From positions 1 through 13,180 of the forward strand of contig JAYFNX010000049.1 in NCBI GenBank assembly GCA_034933245.1: 13,180 bases of DNA, in the 5' to 3' direction. The position numbers were made by a program, and so were the translations under genes. The notes under the pieces were generated by a model. The model made no database searches and was not told where the DNA came from. It saw nothing but the letters and a program-made list of their open reading frames with translations. This stretch comes from Pelethousia sp034933245. Its GTDB lineage: Bacteria > Bacillota > Clostridia > Christensenellales > CAG-138. Below, in pieces: positions 12,791 through 13,180 of the stretch (its first letter is position 1; every line of letters begins with the position of its first letter).

Positions 12791-13180
12791 TTATTGCGCC
12801 TGGGATACGGCTACGGCAACCGCCAAGGTCGCGCCGACCATGGGGTTGTTGCCCATGCCGATAAGGCCCATCATCTCCACATGCGCGGGGACGGAGGAGC
12901 TTCCGGCAAACTGGGCGTCGCTGTGCATACGGCCCATGGTGTCCGTCATACCGTAAGAAGCGGGGCCCGCAGCCATGTTATCCGGATGGAGGGTACGGCC
13001 TGTGCCGCCGCCGCTCGCCACGGAAAAATACTTTTTGCTATGCTCATGGCACCATTTTTTATAGGTGCCGGCCACAGGATGCTGGAAGCGGGTGGGGTTG
13101 GTGGAGTTGCCGGTGATGGATACATCCACGTGTTCATGGCGCATGATGGCCACGCCTTCGTTTACATCATCCGCACCGTA
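12791..13180 (-). CDS. GGGtGRT family protein, C-terminal part
   Basis: The frame is open from the right edge to TAA at 12791-12793, giving the last 129 residues. The name-giving motif GGGTGRT is at 12992-13012, followed by LHPDNMAAGPASYG and a conserved end (GRMHSDAQFAGSSSVPAHVEM, MGLIGMGNNPM). From memory this is the Pfam family GGGtGRT, proteins of about 330 residues found mainly in anaerobic Firmicutes, with no established function. About 200 N-terminal residues are therefore outside the window. The ATG at 13153 is internal, since conserved-looking sequence (YGADDVNEGVA) continues upstream of it. Confidence 0.88.
   Translation of the reverse strand, partial: YGADDVNEGVAIMRHEHVDVSITGNSTNPTRFQHPVAGTYKKWCHEHSKKYFSVASGGGTGRTLHPDNMAAGPASYGMTDTMGRMHSDAQFAGSSSVPAHVEMMGLIGMGNNPMVGATLAVAVAVSQAQ

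Noticed and set aside
1..13180. CRISPR array, insertion sequence, integrase or rRNA
   Set aside because: No regularly spaced repeats, no transposase or recombinase motifs and no rRNA segments were seen on either strand.

Overview
The window reads as chromosome from a spore-forming, mid-GC Firmicute of the class Clostridia. The grounds are a SpoIID/LytB-type protein, a RadA of the Gram-positive type, a GGGtGRT-family protein, a PotABCD polyamine operon led by an XRE-cupin regulator, strong AGGAGG-type ribosome binding sites and sigma-A-like promoters. I cannot name genus or species.

Layout, left to right. (1) 1-1050, minus: a secreted SpoIID-like protein, cut by the left edge, with its promoter at 1097-1126. 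(2) About 1400-3930, plus: an A/T-richer, apparently acquired macrolide-resistance segment. It holds a promoter, an eight-residue leader peptide (MTASMRLK), two attenuator-like terminators, a complete Mef-type efflux gene, and the damaged back half of an Msr(D)-type ABC-F gene. The Mef and ABC-F genes are joined by an internal deletion. About 300 bases of unexplained, structured-looking sequence follow. (3) 3935-6723, minus: a 401-residue membrane-anchored protein, radA, and tRNA-Arg(CCG) with its own promoter inside the end of radA and a strong terminator. (4) 6810-11407, plus: a promoter with a three-half-site operator candidate, the XRE-cupin regulator, potA, potB, potC and potD, and a terminator. 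(5) 11412-13180, minus: a GGGtGRT protein cut by the right edge, two hairpins, a small membrane protein that probably starts at TTG, and a WYL-domain regulator starting one base after it.

How the genes work together. The pot genes encode a complete ABC importer for spermidine/putrescine: ATPase PotA, permeases PotB and PotC, lipoprotein PotD. The cupin regulator in front probably senses polyamine or a related ligand and controls the operon. The 401-residue protein and radA are 15 bases apart and share a promoter. In the acquired segment, the leader peptide and the hairpin starting at its stop codon match the known logic of mef/msr(D) attenuation: a ribosome stalled by macrolide would block the first terminator and let transcription reach mef. 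The usual ABC-F ribosome-protection partner has been lost here.

The most interesting region is 1400-3611: an apparently intact inducible switch and pump, whose last 13 residues come from out-of-frame msr sequence because a deletion removed the mef stop codon, the intergenic region and the front half of msr. Similarities to Mef(A), Msr(D) and the leader peptide are from memory and were not searched.
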